Source: Streptomyces sp. D2-8 (GTDB taxonomy: Bacteria > Actinomycetota > Actinomycetes > Streptomycetales > Streptomycetaceae). Taken from it: a stretch of 64,000 nt of DNA. Shown piece by piece: positions 26,520 to 34,348 of this stretch. Numbering within the stretch: position 1 is the first letter of the stretch; every line of letters starts with the position of its first letter. The notes under the pieces are model-generated. The model saw only the letters and a program-made list of their open reading frames with translations, searched no databases and had not been told where the DNA came from. The stretch is from NCBI RefSeq assembly GCF_023184515.1, contig NZ_JAAHBP010000005.1, forward strand, positions 248,001 to 312,000, written 5' to 3'. The position numbers and the translations under genes were made by a program.

Positions 26520-27063
26520 CCGAGCCGGGCCGAGGTCAACGACCAGATCGCGCACACCGCGGTCGCGCTTGCGGACGCGCGATTCGGTGCGCTCGCGGCG
26601 GACGGGAAGAGCTGGCCGGAAAGGACATTCAAGGATGTAATCTGCGATGCCCAGACGGGGACAACCGCACCGCCGCGGGTACCTTCAGGGGGGATGCGTG
26701 GGTGGCACCTGCCGACGTAATGCGTAGTTCGCTGCCGTACATCGGCACCGCGGATGTCTCGGATCTGTCGGGTGTCCCTGGCTCGGTACTCGTGGTCCCC
26801 AAGGCCGGGCCGAAATCCGTTCCAGAAGCAGCGAGTTGGCGCAGCTGGCGCAGGGTGCTGCAGGCCGTGAGCTGAGTGCGCGAGCCTTCGCACAGGCTAC
26901 GGTGGCCTGGCCGCCGGAGGAGGTGCTGGAGCGCTTCGCGCGCCTCGCGAGCGCGCTGCACACGCGGGCGCTCATGGCCCAGCGCCAGAACCGCACGCTG
27001 CGGGCCCTCCTGGACGATTCCCTACGCACCCTGGGGGCGGCCGAAGCCTTGCCCCGGGCATGA
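26520..27063 (+). pseudogene. remnant of a type I restriction specificity subunit (HsdS-like)
   Basis: Coding-like sequence continues through three frames. First frame: EVNDQIAHTAVALADARFGAL, then SWPERTFKDVICDAQTGTTAPPR. Second frame: WVAPADVMRSSLPYIGTADVSDL. Third frame: LAQLAQGAAGRELSARAFAQATVAWPPEEVLERFARLASALHTRALMAQRQNRTLRALLDDSL. The last part matches the conserved end of an HsdS target-recognition domain and the following coiled-coil spacer (GxxxxxL...P-P). At least two frameshifts are needed to join the pieces. No hsdM or hsdR is nearby. Confidence 0.6.
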
Positions 27064-27109
27064 CCGGGTGCCTCCGATGGGTCGTGGGGGGGCGAGGCTG
27101 GGGAATAGG

Positions 27110-27550
27110 TCAGACGCGGACCCATTCCACGGGGCTGCTGCGGCCCACGGATGCCGCATGGCAGAGCTTCGGAATGTGGGAACCGTCGGTGGAGGCGACC
27201 TTCATCGGCCCGCCGGAGCAGGCCGCAGTGGCGACCACGAGCGCGTCCACGACGTTTTCGTGACCATCCAGGCCGGCATCCTCCAGCAGTTTCGCCGCGC
27301 GGTCGGCGATGATCTCGGTCGCGGGAATGACGGTGAGTCGGGAACGGAGCCAGCGCAGGTGGTTCGCGGCCTGTCCGGTGCGGCGGACTTCGGCGATGCT
27401 GACTGTGGAGATCGCGGCCGCGTACCCCTCGGCTTCGGCGACCTTGAGCATCAAGGTCATTCCGCGGTCGTGGTCAGCCAGGAGGGACAGCGGCTGTGCA
27501 TCAAGGACGAGGAGGGCGCGGGGGAACGCCGAGGCTACTCGCCGTGCCAT
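27110..27550 (-). CDS. PIN-domain toxin (VapC-like)
   Basis: 146 residues. The four PIN acidic residues are in place: Asp17 (LVLDAQPL), Glu54 (SIAEVRR), Asp102 (NVVDALVVATA) and Asp122 (STDGSHI), so the metal-dependent RNase site looks intact. Its start overlaps the antitoxin stop by 16 bp, a normal vapBC arrangement. It lies inside the tRNA-Ser insertion. Confidence 0.82.
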   Translation of the reverse strand: MARRVASAFPRALLVLDAQPLSLLADHDRGMTLMLKVAEAEGYAAAISTVSIAEVRRTGQAANHLRWLRSRLTVIPATEIIADRAAKLLEDAGLDGHENVVDALVVATAACSGGPMKVASTDGSHIPKLCHAASVGRSSPVEWVRV

Positions 27551-27783
27551 GTCCGACGGGCCTCCTCGATCTCCTCGAGGGTGAAGGCGCCGTGCTGGTC
27601 CTCGTACGCCTCGACGATCTCCCTGGTCTTGGTCAGGGCAAGGGCGTGTTCGACGGCGTCGGAGACGAAGCGGGAGAAGCCCCGGGTGCCTGTGCGGGCT
27701 TCGACCTCGCGGGCAAGCGACCTGGGGATGGTGACGGACTTCTTGACAGTGGTCTCGTCCGGAAGCGCGTACTCGGTGGCCAT
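27535..27783 (-). CDS. ribbon-helix-helix antitoxin (VapB-like)
   Basis: 82 residues. The N-terminal part fits a ribbon-helix-helix fold (KKSVTIPRSLAREVEARTGTRGFSRFVSDAVEHAL); the acidic C-terminal tail (EAYEDQHGAFTLEEIEEARRTW) would wrap the toxin. No ribosome-binding site precedes the ATG; instead GATAAT sits 7 bases upstream, so a leaderless message is likely. The module probably represses itself. Confidence 0.8.
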   Translation of the reverse strand: MATEYALPDETTVKKSVTIPRSLAREVEARTGTRGFSRFVSDAVEHALALTKTREIVEAYEDQHGAFTLEEIEEARRTWHGE

Positions 27784-27790
27784 ACCCGCA

Positions 27791-28021
27791 TTATCCCACT
27801 AAGAGTAGGACTTCTGTCCAGCCGTGTTTCTCGTAGGCGGCACGGTCGCACCCGAGCCGGCTCATCGAGACGGTGGACTTGATCGCCGAGGGCGGGACTG
27901 TCTGCAGGTTGATCGCGAATGAGCCCGCGGCCCAGTTCGGGCCCTGCTTCTTTTCCTCCTTCGCGGCCCCGGTCTCCCGAGTCGGTTCGGAGGAGGTGTG
28001 TCCGTCCTTCTTGCCTTCCAA
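27791..28021 (-). CDS. hypothetical small protein in the tRNA-Ser insertion
   Basis: 76 residues from a TTG codon at 28021 preceded by GGAGGTGACAT, a very good ribosome-binding site. Hydrophilic, Lys/Glu-rich N-terminus (EGKKDGHTSSEPTRETG) and a more ordered tail (GSFAINLQTVPPSAIKSTV, RAAYEKHGWTEVLLLVG). It ends 8 bp before the antitoxin start. I do not recognise a family. Confidence 0.45.
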   Translation of the reverse strand: MEGKKDGHTSSEPTRETGAAKEEKKQGPNWAAGSFAINLQTVPPSAIKSTVSMSRLGCDRAAYEKHGWTEVLLLVG

Positions 28022-28221
28022 ATGTCACCTCCAGATCGAAGCCCCGTCCGCGGGGCATGGAAGGTGATCTGAGGGACTGGTCGGCGTGGCGGCGGGACGG
28101 CCACCCAAGTGGCAGCCTATGGGCCCGTTGCTTGAAGGAGGCAGGTTTGCCAAACAGGGGCGGGAGACGACTTGGACAGGTAGCTTGCTGTCCCTCGCGG
28201 CCGTCAACTGAGACGGAAGTC

Positions 28222-28258
28222 GAAGAGGCGCCCGGTTCATCGAACCGGGCGCCTCTTC
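28222..28258 (-). terminator. terminator of tRNA-Ser(CGA)
   Basis: Perfect 17-bp stem (GAAGAGGCGCCCGGTTC with its complement) and a 3-nt loop, 6 nt past the tRNA 3' end. Confidence 0.85.
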
Positions 28259-28264
28259 TGCCAG

Positions 28265-28349
28265 CGGTAGCGGAGGGATTTGAACCCTCGGTGACTTGCG
28301 CCACACTCGCTTTCGAGGCGAGCTCCTTCGGCCGCTCGGACACGCTACC
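28265..28349 (-). tRNA. tRNA-Ser(CGA)
   Basis: 85-nt class II tRNA. Acceptor GGTAGCG pairs with CGCTACC, anticodon arm CTCGC-ctCGAaa-GCGAG, long variable arm, T arm GAGGG-TTCAAAT-CCCTC. Discriminator G, no encoded CCA. Its 3' end is duplicated at 26296-26321. Confidence 0.96.
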
Positions 28350-28394
28350 GAGGGAGACCTTACAGCAAGGTGCCGCGTGCTTTGAAATCGGTAT

Positions 28395-28826
28395 TCAGCG
28401 ACCGCGGAAGAACTCGGTGAGCAGCCCGGCGCACTCCTCGGCGAGCACACCCTCGATCACTTCGGGGCGGTGGTTGAGCCGCCGGTCGCGGACGAGGTCC
28501 CAGAGGGAGCCGGCCGCGCCGGCCTTCTCGTCGCGGGCGCCGTAGACCAGCCGGTCGACGCGGGATTGCTGGATCGCGCCCGCGCACATCGTGCAGGGCT
28601 CCAGCGTCACCACGAGGGTGCAGCCGGCGAGCCGCCACTCGCCGAGGGCGGCCGCGGCCCGCCGCAGGGCGAGGAGCTCCGCGTGGGCCGTCGGGTCGCC
28701 GCCGGCCTCGCGTTCGTTGTGCCCGGCCGCGAGCACGGTCGTGCCGTCCGGGGCCAGGACGACGGCGCCGACGGGGACGTCCCCGCCCCGGACGGCCTCG
28801 GTGGCCTCGTCCAGGGCGAGTCGCAT
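28395..28826 (-). CDS. tadA: tRNA adenosine(34) deaminase
   Basis: 143 residues. Cytidine-deaminase fold with the zinc and proton-shuttle motif HAE (His48, Glu50) and PCTMC (Cys78, Cys81). It deaminates A34 to inosine in tRNA-Arg(ACG), the substrate encoded at 3340-3412 in this window. It lies downstream of the gene for its usual neighbour, with a 56-bp gap. Confidence 0.95.
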   Translation of the reverse strand: MRLALDEATEAVRGGDVPVGAVVLAPDGTTVLAAGHNEREAGGDPTAHAELLALRRAAAALGEWRLAGCTLVVTLEPCTMCAGAIQQSRVDRLVYGARDEKAGAAGSLWDLVRDRRLNHRPEVIEGVLAEECAGLLTEFFRGR

Positions 28827-28882
28827 CGCGGGCCGCCAGGGGTCCCGGACCGGATCCGGCGGTCCCGCGGTGGCACGACCGG

Positions 28883-29425
28883 TCAGCGGACGGTCTCCAG
28901 GGTCTCCGAGGCGCCCAGGGACTCCGCGATCTCGGTGACGGCGTCCGTCGACATCAGGCGCAGCTCCTTCTCGCTCACGCCGAGGTCGTCCAGGATCAGG
29001 GCGTCGCCGACCGGGCCGTGCGGCACGGACTCGGCGGAGCCGGCGGCCCCGGCGCCGTCCTCGGCGTCCTCGTCGTCCTCGTCGGATTCACCGTCCTCGG
29101 TGCCGTCGAGGTCGAGGGCGTCGAGGACGTCCCCGTCGTCCGGATCGCGGCCGAGCAGCTCGTCGGTGAGCAGGATCTCGCCGTAGCTGCTGCGGGCAGC
29201 GGCGGCGGCGTCCGAGACGTAGATGCGAGGGTCTTCCTCGCCGTCCAGGCGGACGACGCCGAACCAGGCGTCCTCCTGCTCGATGAGCACGAGCACCGTG
29301 TCCTCGTCGGGGGAGGCTTCACGGGCCAGGTCGGCCAGATCCGACAGGGTTTCCACATCGTCGAGCTCTGTGTCGCTCGCTTCCCACCCGTCTTCGGTGC
29401 GCGCGAGCAGTGCGGCGAAGTACAC
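28883..29425 (-). CDS. tRNA adenosine deaminase-associated protein
   Basis: 180 residues from the GTG at 29425, chosen for GGGAGAG just upstream; an ATG at 29446 would add seven residues. Acidic throughout, with a strongly acidic run (about 118-140: GTEDGESDEDDED). The N-terminus reads VYFAALLARTEDGWEASDTELDDVETL. The family is named for its constant position beside tadA in actinobacteria; its role is unknown. Confidence 0.8.
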   Translation of the reverse strand: MYFAALLARTEDGWEASDTELDDVETLSDLADLAREASPDEDTVLVLIEQEDAWFGVVRLDGEEDPRIYVSDAAAAARSSYGEILLTDELLGRDPDDGDVLDALDLDGTEDGESDEDDEDAEDGAGAAGSAESVPHGPVGDALILDDLGVSEKELRLMSTDAVTEIAESLGASETLETVR

Positions 29426-29701
29426 CGTGACTCTCCCACTGGTCATAGGCGTGCCGGTTGGGGGTCCCCCCGGCGGAGGTTACGGGCGGGGAGTGCTCGT
29501 CCGAGCCCCACCCACTCGGAATCGTGGCAGAAACAAGGCGTTCAGGGGACGTCTTCGGCTCCCTGTGTCCGGCAGTTCTGCTCGCACGCTCGTTGCCGCC
29601 ACCTGCGGATCGTACGCGGCTTTGCCCCGCTGCACGCACGGTCACTCGCGACAACCTCCGCGCGGTTCGTGATCTTTGCCGGGGGTTTCCTCACCCGTTT
29701 C

Positions 29702-29935
29702 CTACCAGCGGAAGGTGCGCATGCGCATCGCGTGCCGCAGCCGGGCCGTCTTGGCGCGGCGCGGCTGGACGCGGTCGCGCAGCTCCCGGGCCTCGGCCAG
29801 ATCGCGCAGGAACCGGGCGCGACGCCGGCGGCGCTCGGCGTCGGACTCGTCGGTCCCGTTCGTCCGGTCGGGCTCCGGGCCCGTCCCCGGCCGTGTGCGC
29901 GGCGACGGATCGTCTCGGAATTTCCGGTCGGGCAT
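29702..29935 (-). CDS. small basic protein divergent from upp
   Basis: 77 residues from the ATG at 29935; GTG codons at 29944/29947 are alternatives. Arg-rich (ERRRRRARFLRDLAEARELRDRVQPRRAKTARLRHAMRMRTFRW), mostly helical, with a disordered N-terminus. I recall a similar short ORF at this position beside upp in other Streptomyces. Possibly nucleic-acid binding because of its charge. Confidence 0.6.
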   Translation of the reverse strand: MPDRKFRDDPSPRTRPGTGPEPDRTNGTDESDAERRRRRARFLRDLAEARELRDRVQPRRAKTARLRHAMRMRTFRW

Positions 29936-30065
29936 CTGGTTCACCACCCCCAGTCCGTCCTTCCCACCTTCCCCCGGACGGACGGTTTGACGCCAGCGAC
30001 CGGGTGAGGCCGGACGACGGGCTTGCCGTGCGGTCGGGGCACCCCGCCCGGTTAATGTTGTGGAC

Positions 30066-30701
30066 ATGCGCCTCCACGTCGTCGACCACCCTCTGGTCGC
30101 CCACAAACTCACCACGCTGCGCGACCAGCGCACCGACTCCGCGACCTTCCGCCGTCTCGCCGACGAGCTGGTCACCCTGCTCGCCTACGAGGCCACGCGT
30201 GACGTGCGCACCGAACAGGTCGACATCCAGACGCCGGTCGAGCGGACCACGGGCGTCAAGCTGTCCCACCCGCGGCCGCTGGTGGTGCCGATCCTGCGGG
30301 CCGGCCTCGGCATGCTGGACGGCATGGTCCGGCTGCTGCCGACCGCCGAGGTGGGCTTCCTCGGCATGATCCGCAACGAGGAGACGCTGGAGGCCTCCAC
30401 GTACGCGACGCGTATGCCGGAGGACCTGTCGGGGCGTCAGGTGTACGTGCTCGACCCGATGCTCGCCACCGGCGGCACCCTGGTCGCGGCGATCCGGGAG
30501 CTGATCCGGCGCGGCGCCGACGATGTGACGGCCGTGGTGCTGCTGGCCGCCCCGGAGGGCGTCGAGATCATGGAGCGCGAGCTGGCGGGCACGCCGGTGA
30601 CGGTCGTGACCGCCTCGGTCGACGAGCGGCTGAACGAGCACGGCTACATCGTGCCCGGCCTCGGGGACGCGGGGGACCGGATGTACGGGGCTGCCGAGTA
30701 G
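30066..30701 (+). CDS. upp: uracil phosphoribosyltransferase
   Basis: 211 residues. It converts uracil and PRPP to UMP in pyrimidine salvage. Type I PRTase features: [15 protein letters not shown], a PRPP loop [12 protein letters not shown], and the uracil-binding C-terminal [19 protein letters not shown] two codons upstream (30060) is an alternative start. TAATGT (30053-30058) lies 7 nt before the ATG with no ribosome-binding site, suggesting a leaderless transcript. Confidence 0.96.
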   Translation: MRLHVVDHPLVAHKLTTLRDQRTDSATFRRLADELVTLLAYEATRDVRTEQVDIQTPVERTTGVKLSHPRPLVVPILRAGLGMLDGMVRLLPTAEVGFLGMIRNEETLEASTYATRMPEDLSGRQVYVLDPMLATGGTLVAAIRELIRRGADDVTAVVLLAAPEGVEIMERELAGTPVTVVTASVDERLNEHGYIVPGLGDAGDRMYGAAE

Positions 30702-30739
30702 GACCCCCGGGGCGCTCGGGCACGCCCTCGGGGACGTGC

Positions 30740-31381
30740 TCAGCAGCCCTTCTTGGACGTCGGCGCCGGCTCGGGCCTGGCCAGCTTGGTCAGGGCCCGG
30801 CCGGCGTCCTGTTGTGTGGCCAGCTGCTTGAAGCCGTCCCCGATGACGAGGTCGACGGCGGCGCCCTTGCGGGCCGCCTCGGTCCGCCGTTCGGCGCCCG
30901 GGAGCTGGGTGCCGAGCACGGGCAACGAGGTGTCGAGCGCGGCGGCGGGGCCGAGCAGCAGTCCGGTGCCCTTGACCTTCTTGTCGTACTCCTTGGTCGC
31001 GTTGCCCACGTCGCCGATCTTGAAGCCGCGCTTCTTCAGCTCGTCGGCGGTCTTCTTCGCCAGGCCGCCGCGGGTGGTGGCGTTGAGTACGTTGACGGTG
31101 ATCGTGCGCGGCTCGGGCAGGGGCCTGGCGCTGGGCGAGGGGCTCGCCTTGGTCTTGATGCCGCAGTCCGTCCCGTCACCGGCCGCCGAAGCCTTCCTGC
31201 CGCCGCCGGTGAAGACGTCGATGAGCTGCAGCGTGCCCCAGCCGCCCACGCCGAGGACGACGACGGATGCGACGGTCAGGACGACGAGCCTGCCGCGCTG
31301 CCGGGGCCGGCGCATCCGCGGGTACTTGTTGCCCGTGATGCGGTACTTGCCGCCCATGCCGGGGGGAGTCAGCATGCTCAT
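30740..31381 (-). CDS. membrane-anchored LytR C-terminal-domain protein
   Basis: 213 residues. A cytoplasmic basic N-terminus, one TM helix (about 31-53, LVVLTVASVVVLGVGGWGTL), a Ser/Pro linker, and an extracellular LytR_C domain (TITVNVLNATTRGGLAKKTADELKKRGFKIGDVGNA ... AAVDLVIGDGF). LytR_C domains accompany cell-wall glycopolymer ligases. Here there is no LCP catalytic domain, so it may be an accessory wall protein. It converges with upp. Confidence 0.85.
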   Translation of the reverse strand: MSMLTPPGMGGKYRITGNKYPRMRRPRQRGRLVVLTVASVVVLGVGGWGTLQLIDVFTGGGRKASAAGDGTDCGIKTKASPSPSARPLPEPRTITVNVLNATTRGGLAKKTADELKKRGFKIGDVGNATKEYDKKVKGTGLLLGPAAALDTSLPVLGTQLPGAERRTEAARKGAAVDLVIGDGFKQLATQQDAGRALTKLARPEPAPTSKKGC

Positions 31382-31478
31382 GAGCGCAGCGTAGTGCGCC
31401 CGGGCGACGATTCCTACTAGATGATCATTCGACGTCGCCCAGCGGAACCCGAAAGGGCCAACCCGCGACCGGCGGGGA

Positions 31479-31775
31479 TCAGTCGAGTTCGAGCACGCGC
31501 GCGTGCAGCACCTGGCGCTGCTGGAGTGCCGCCCGCACCGCGCGGTGCAGTCCGTCCTCCAGGTACAGATCGCCCTGCCACTTCACGACGTGCGCGAAGA
31601 GGTCGCCGTAGAACGTCGAGTCCTCGGCGAGCAGCGTTTCCAGATCGAGCTGACCCTTGGTCGTCACGAGCTGATCGAGGCGGACCGGGCGCGGCGCGAC
31701 GTCCGCCCACTGCCGGGTGCTTTCCCGGCCGTGGTCGGGGTACGGCCGGCCGTTTCCGATGCGCTTGAAGATCAC
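31479..31775 (-). CDS. conserved actinobacterial protein, ParB/VapB-like
   Basis: 98 residues, well-biased codons. The end FAHVVKWQGDLYLEDGLHRAVRAALQQRQVLHARVLELD resembles the ParB N-terminal/sulfiredoxin fold (DGxHR...A). I recall homologues being labelled VapB-family antitoxin, but no toxin gene lies beside it. Function unknown; lies downstream-facing behind the LytR_C gene, separated by 97 bp. Confidence 0.6.
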   Translation of the reverse strand: MIFKRIGNGRPYPDHGRESTRQWADVAPRPVRLDQLVTTKGQLDLETLLAEDSTFYGDLFAHVVKWQGDLYLEDGLHRAVRAALQQRQVLHARVLELD

Positions 31776-31875
31776 ACGGAAAGCCTACCGGTCAAGACCT
31801 TCCGGGCGCAGCCATGGCGCCGAGGTGCGCCGCTGAAAAAAACCCCACAAGGCGGTACGAACCGGGAACAGGGGC

Positions 31876-32328
31876 GTGAAGACGCCGGACCGCGAGACCA
31901 TGCCGTCGGCCCCCGCCCCGGAAGTGTCCGAGCGTGCCGCCGCCCTTCCCCAGGAGGCCCTGCGGGTCGCCTCCGGCTACGCCTTCTCCGGCCCGGCCCC
32001 ACAGCTGGGGGCCCTGCTGTGGGACGAACGGTGGCTGCCGGACGCGCAGGTCCGGGTGCCGCCGGCGATGCTCAACCGCCACGGCTTGGTCGCGGGCGCC
32101 ACCGGCACCGGCATGACCAAGACGCTCCCAATCTCGGCACTCATGACTCGAGCGTACGGCGACTGTCGACCATCCGGGCAGGCTTGTTGTATCTGCCGCC
32201 GTTTGGGGGAGCCGTGGCTTCACATCGGGGGAACAGGCTGCGAACCCGCGGGCCAGACGCAGATCGGGCGGGAGATCACGCGGTCGCTGATCGGCACGGC
32301 ACGGCCATCGTGCCGGCGGAGGCGTTAG
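31876..32328 (+). pseudogene. internally deleted HerA-type (DUF853) ATPase
   Basis: GTG-initiated 150-residue frame. Residues 28-83 match the N-terminus of DUF853 HerA-like ATPases (ASGYAFSGPAPQLGALLWDERWLPDAQVRVPPAMLNRHGLVAGATGTG), but the Walker A Lys is Met80 (GATGTGMTKT). After TKTL the homology stops; about 45 unrelated residues follow. It then ends with IGREITRSLIGTA, which resembles the family's C-terminus. Full members are about 500 residues, so most of the gene is deleted and the remaining P-loop is dead. Confidence 0.7.
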
Positions 32329-32350
32329 GGGCGGCGGGGGTGTGAGGGAC

Positions 32351-32375
32351 GGCGGAGGCGCCGGGCGCCTCCGCC
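32351..32375 (+). terminator. hairpin after the HerA remnant
   Basis: GGCGGAGGCGCC and GGCGCCTCCGCC separated by one base. Located between convergent genes, so it could serve both. Confidence 0.7.
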
Positions 32376-32386
32376 GCGCGGGTGGG

Positions 32387-32524
32387 TCAGCCGCGGTCTC
32401 CCCGCTTTCCCTCCGGTACCTGCTGCGGCTTCCGTGTGTCCGGCGGGGAGGGGGGTTTGGGGGTGCTGCGGGCGGCCTCGGCGCGCAGGAGGGCGCGCAG
32501 GACGGCGTACGGGTCCTGAAGCAT
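32387..32524 (-). CDS. 45-residue hypothetical protein
   Basis: ATG at 32524, GAGGAA about 8 nt upstream, stop at 32387. The peptide MLQDPYAVLRALLRAEAAR continues into a Pro/Lys-rich tail (KPPSPPDTRKPQQVPEGK). It has GC-rich third positions throughout. Two copies of CGACGAGGAA precede it. It follows the secreted-protein gene on the same strand. No family recognised. Confidence 0.5.
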   Translation of the reverse strand: MLQDPYAVLRALLRAEAARSTPKPPSPPDTRKPQQVPEGKRGDRG

Positions 32525-32597
32525 GGCTGGGTTCCTCGTCGTTCCTCGTCGTTCTGGTTCCGTGCGGGACGGACGGACCGGGGCGGGGCCGGTGCTG

Positions 32598-32951
32598 TCA
32601 GCAGCGCAGGACCTCGGAACGCAGGGGGCGAGGGCTGTGCGGCGGGCTTGGCGGTACGGGCACGGGGTGCTGTGCGGTGTACGCCGGCCCGGGGCCCTGG
32701 AGCGGGGCGGGGCGCAGCGGGACGGCGGTGCGGCGGACGCCCCGGGCCGGTGGGCGCAGGGCGGTGTCGAGGAGGTCGCACTCGACGGTGGTGCTCTCCC
32801 CGGAGACGATGCCCGCCGGCCCGGTCAGGGCCTCGGCGTGCGCACCCGGCACGAGCAGGACGAGCAGCAGGACGAGCACCCGCAGCCAGAGGTGCCGGCG
32901 CGGGCCGCGGGGGACCGGCCGCGGTGCGGGGGTCACGGCCACGCCGTTCAT
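32598..32951 (-). CDS. putative secreted or membrane-anchored small protein
   Basis: 117 residues from ATG at 32951. Basic start, then a hydrophobic segment (LWLRVLVLLLVLLVPGAHAEA, 25-45) that can serve as signal peptide with cleavage at AHA. The rest has two Cys (one in ECDLLDTAL, one at the C-terminus) and Pro-rich tail. An upstream in-frame ATG (33092) would bury the signal internally. No family recognised. Confidence 0.55.
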   Translation of the reverse strand: MNGVAVTPAPRPVPRGPRRHLWLRVLVLLLVLLVPGAHAEALTGPAGIVSGESTTVECDLLDTALRPPARGVRRTAVPLRPAPLQGPGPAYTAQHPVPVPPSPPHSPRPLRSEVLRC

Positions 32952-33182
32952 CGCGCCGGTTGCGAGATCCGCTCGCTCGGCCCGTGCCGGCTCCGGATCC
33001 GCAGCCGGCAGCCGCCGACCGGGGCACGGTCGCGGGAGGCGTCGTGCTCCGGGTCCCAGAGAGACCCGCTCGGTGGCTCGGTCATGCTCCATGCTCGGAC
33101 CGGGCCGGAGACGCCCGCCACCTGGGACGATCCAGGGGGATGATGCCCGTGCTCTGGTAGCCGAGGGCTTGGGGCGGGCCCC

Positions 33183-33373
33183 GGTGGTGACGGTTCGCGC
33201 CCTGGTTGGCACCGGGTCGCGGGGGCGCGCCGCGTGGGGCGAGCCAGGGGGCTGACGCGTGCGTGGCGGCCGCGGTCTGTCCGTCGGCGGCCCTGGTGGT
33301 GACGGTTCGCGCGCTGGTTGCCAGCGGGTCGCGGGGCGCGCCGCCCGGGCGAGCCAGGGGGCTGGCGCCCGCG
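33183..33373. repeat. pair of ~80-bp imperfect direct repeats
   Basis: GGTGGTGACGGTTCGCG begins at 33183 and again at 33295 (112-bp offset). Both copies continue through CTGGTTG, GGGTCGCGGGG, GCGCGCCG to GAGCCAGGGGGCTG with scattered differences. No coding frame explains them. Confidence 0.85.
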
Positions 33374-33439
33374 TCCTGCTTGTAGGCGGCCCCCGGCGCA
33401 CCAGGAGGCTGACGCGCACGCTCTGCCTGCCGGGGGCGT

Positions 33440-33721
33440 TCGGGCGGGGCAGGTGGCCGACGGCCGTGTGTTACCGGGCCTCGGGCGGGGCAGGTGGCCG
33501 ACGGCCGTTTGTTACCGGGCCTCGGGCGGGGCAGGTGGCCGACGGCCGTGTGTTACCGGGCCTCGGGCGGGGCAGGTGGCCGACGGCCGTTTGTCACCGT
33601 GCCTCGGGCGGGGCAGGAGGCCGACCGCCGTGTGCCACCGGCCCTCGGCGGGCCGCGGGCAGACGCCCGTGCCCCGCTGCCGGTGGCCCTCGGCCGGGCA
33701 GAGGGCGGCGGCCGTGTGCTA
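33440..33721. repeat. 41-bp tandem repeat array running into the HhH-GPD stop codon
   Basis: Units start at 33440, 33481, 33522, 33563 and 33604 (TCGGGCGGGGCAGG...). Degenerate units follow, the last reaching the stop codon of the leftward HhH-GPD gene (CTA at 33719-33721). Copies alternate between CCGTGTGTTACC and CCGTTTGTTACC, which points to duplication of an 82-bp pair. As 41 is not a multiple of 3, all frames show shifted versions of the same peptide, so it is not coding. The region 33000-33718 holds no gene. Confidence 0.93.
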
Positions 33722-34312
33722 CGTGCCGGAGGCCTTCGCGGCCTTGGCTGCTGCCTTCATTTCCTGCTTGTGGGCCCGTACCTTGACCAGCGACTCGGGG
33801 CCCGTGATGTCGGCGACCGAGCGGAACGACTCCGGCTCGCCGTAGGCACCCGCCGCCTCCCGCCAGCCCGTGGGCCGCACGCCGAGCTGCTTGCCGAGCA
33901 GGGCGAGGAAGATCTGGGCCTTCTGCTTGCCGAAGCCGGGCAGGTCCGCGAGGCGCTTCAGCAGCTCCTTGCCGGTGCCGACGTCCCTCCAGACAGCCTC
34001 GGCGTCACCGTCGTAGTGCTCGACGAGGTACTGGCACAACTGCTGGATCCGCTTGGCCATGGAGCCCGGGTAGCGGTGCACGGCCGGCTTCTGGGACAGC
34101 AGCGCGGCGAAGCCCTCCGGCTCGTGCGCGGCGATCTCGTGCGCGTCCAGGTCGTCCGTGCCGAGCCGCTGGGCGATCGTCGCCGGGCCCTTGAACGCCC
34201 ACTCCATCGGAACCTGCTGGTCCAGCAGCATGCCGACCAGCGCGGCGAGCGGGCTGCGGCCGAGCAGCGCGTCGGCGTCGGGATCCTGGGCGAGGTGAAG
34301 AGTGACGTCCAT
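33719..34312 (-). CDS. HhH-GPD base-excision repair protein
   Basis: 197 residues. Helix-hairpin-helix plus Gly/Pro-Asp loop: LKRLADLPGFGKQKAQIFLALLGKQLG, and an N-terminal LVGMLLDQQVPMEWAFKGP. This group is annotated as HhH-GPD-type base excision DNA repair protein in actinobacteria; the damaged base is not known. The catalytic Asp/Lys of classic family members is not evident. The C-terminus is Ala/Lys-rich (EMKAAAKAAKASGT). The 3' end merges with a 41-bp repeat array. Confidence 0.85.
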   Translation of the reverse strand: MDVTLHLAQDPDADALLGRSPLAALVGMLLDQQVPMEWAFKGPATIAQRLGTDDLDAHEIAAHEPEGFAALLSQKPAVHRYPGSMAKRIQQLCQYLVEHYDGDAEAVWRDVGTGKELLKRLADLPGFGKQKAQIFLALLGKQLGVRPTGWREAAGAYGEPESFRSVADITGPESLVKVRAHKQEMKAAAKAAKASGT

Positions 34313-34348
34313 GCCCCGATCATCTCCCGTCAGGGCCCCGCCCGCTGC

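Larger units (their letters stand above)
26296..28287. mobile_element. decayed 2-kb insertion at tRNA-Ser(CGA)
   Basis: The left end (26296-26321) repeats the 3' end of the tRNA-Ser gene (28263-28287): AGCGGTAGCGGAGGGATT, then TGAACCC, with one extra T in the left copy. Duplication of a tRNA 3' end is the mark of tyrosine-recombinase integration. Both ends are followed by terminators, as expected if the element carried its own tRNA tail. Inside are a broken HsdS-like gene, a VapBC-like module and one small ORF. No integrase is recognisable, so the element appears immobile. Confidence 0.7.

Noticed and set aside
26182..26520. Possible integrase tail next to the displaced tRNA end
   Set aside because: I read all frames on the minus strand here and found no tyrosine-recombinase motif (no R-H-x-x-R or catalytic Tyr context).
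31479..31775. Toxin-antitoxin module beside the LytR_C gene
   Set aside because: Only the antitoxin-like protein is present; no PIN or other toxin gene adjoins it, so the label would rest on memory of database names.
33440..33644. Regularly spaced repeats that could suggest a CRISPR array
   Set aside because: Units are directly tandem (41 bp) with no unique spacers, and no cas genes are in the window.
33287..33845. Repetitive plus-strand frames (GRGRWPTAVCYRASGG-like) as a repeat protein
   Set aside because: The 41-bp unit shifts the frame at every copy, so the same peptide appears in all three frames; no start signal and no gene context.
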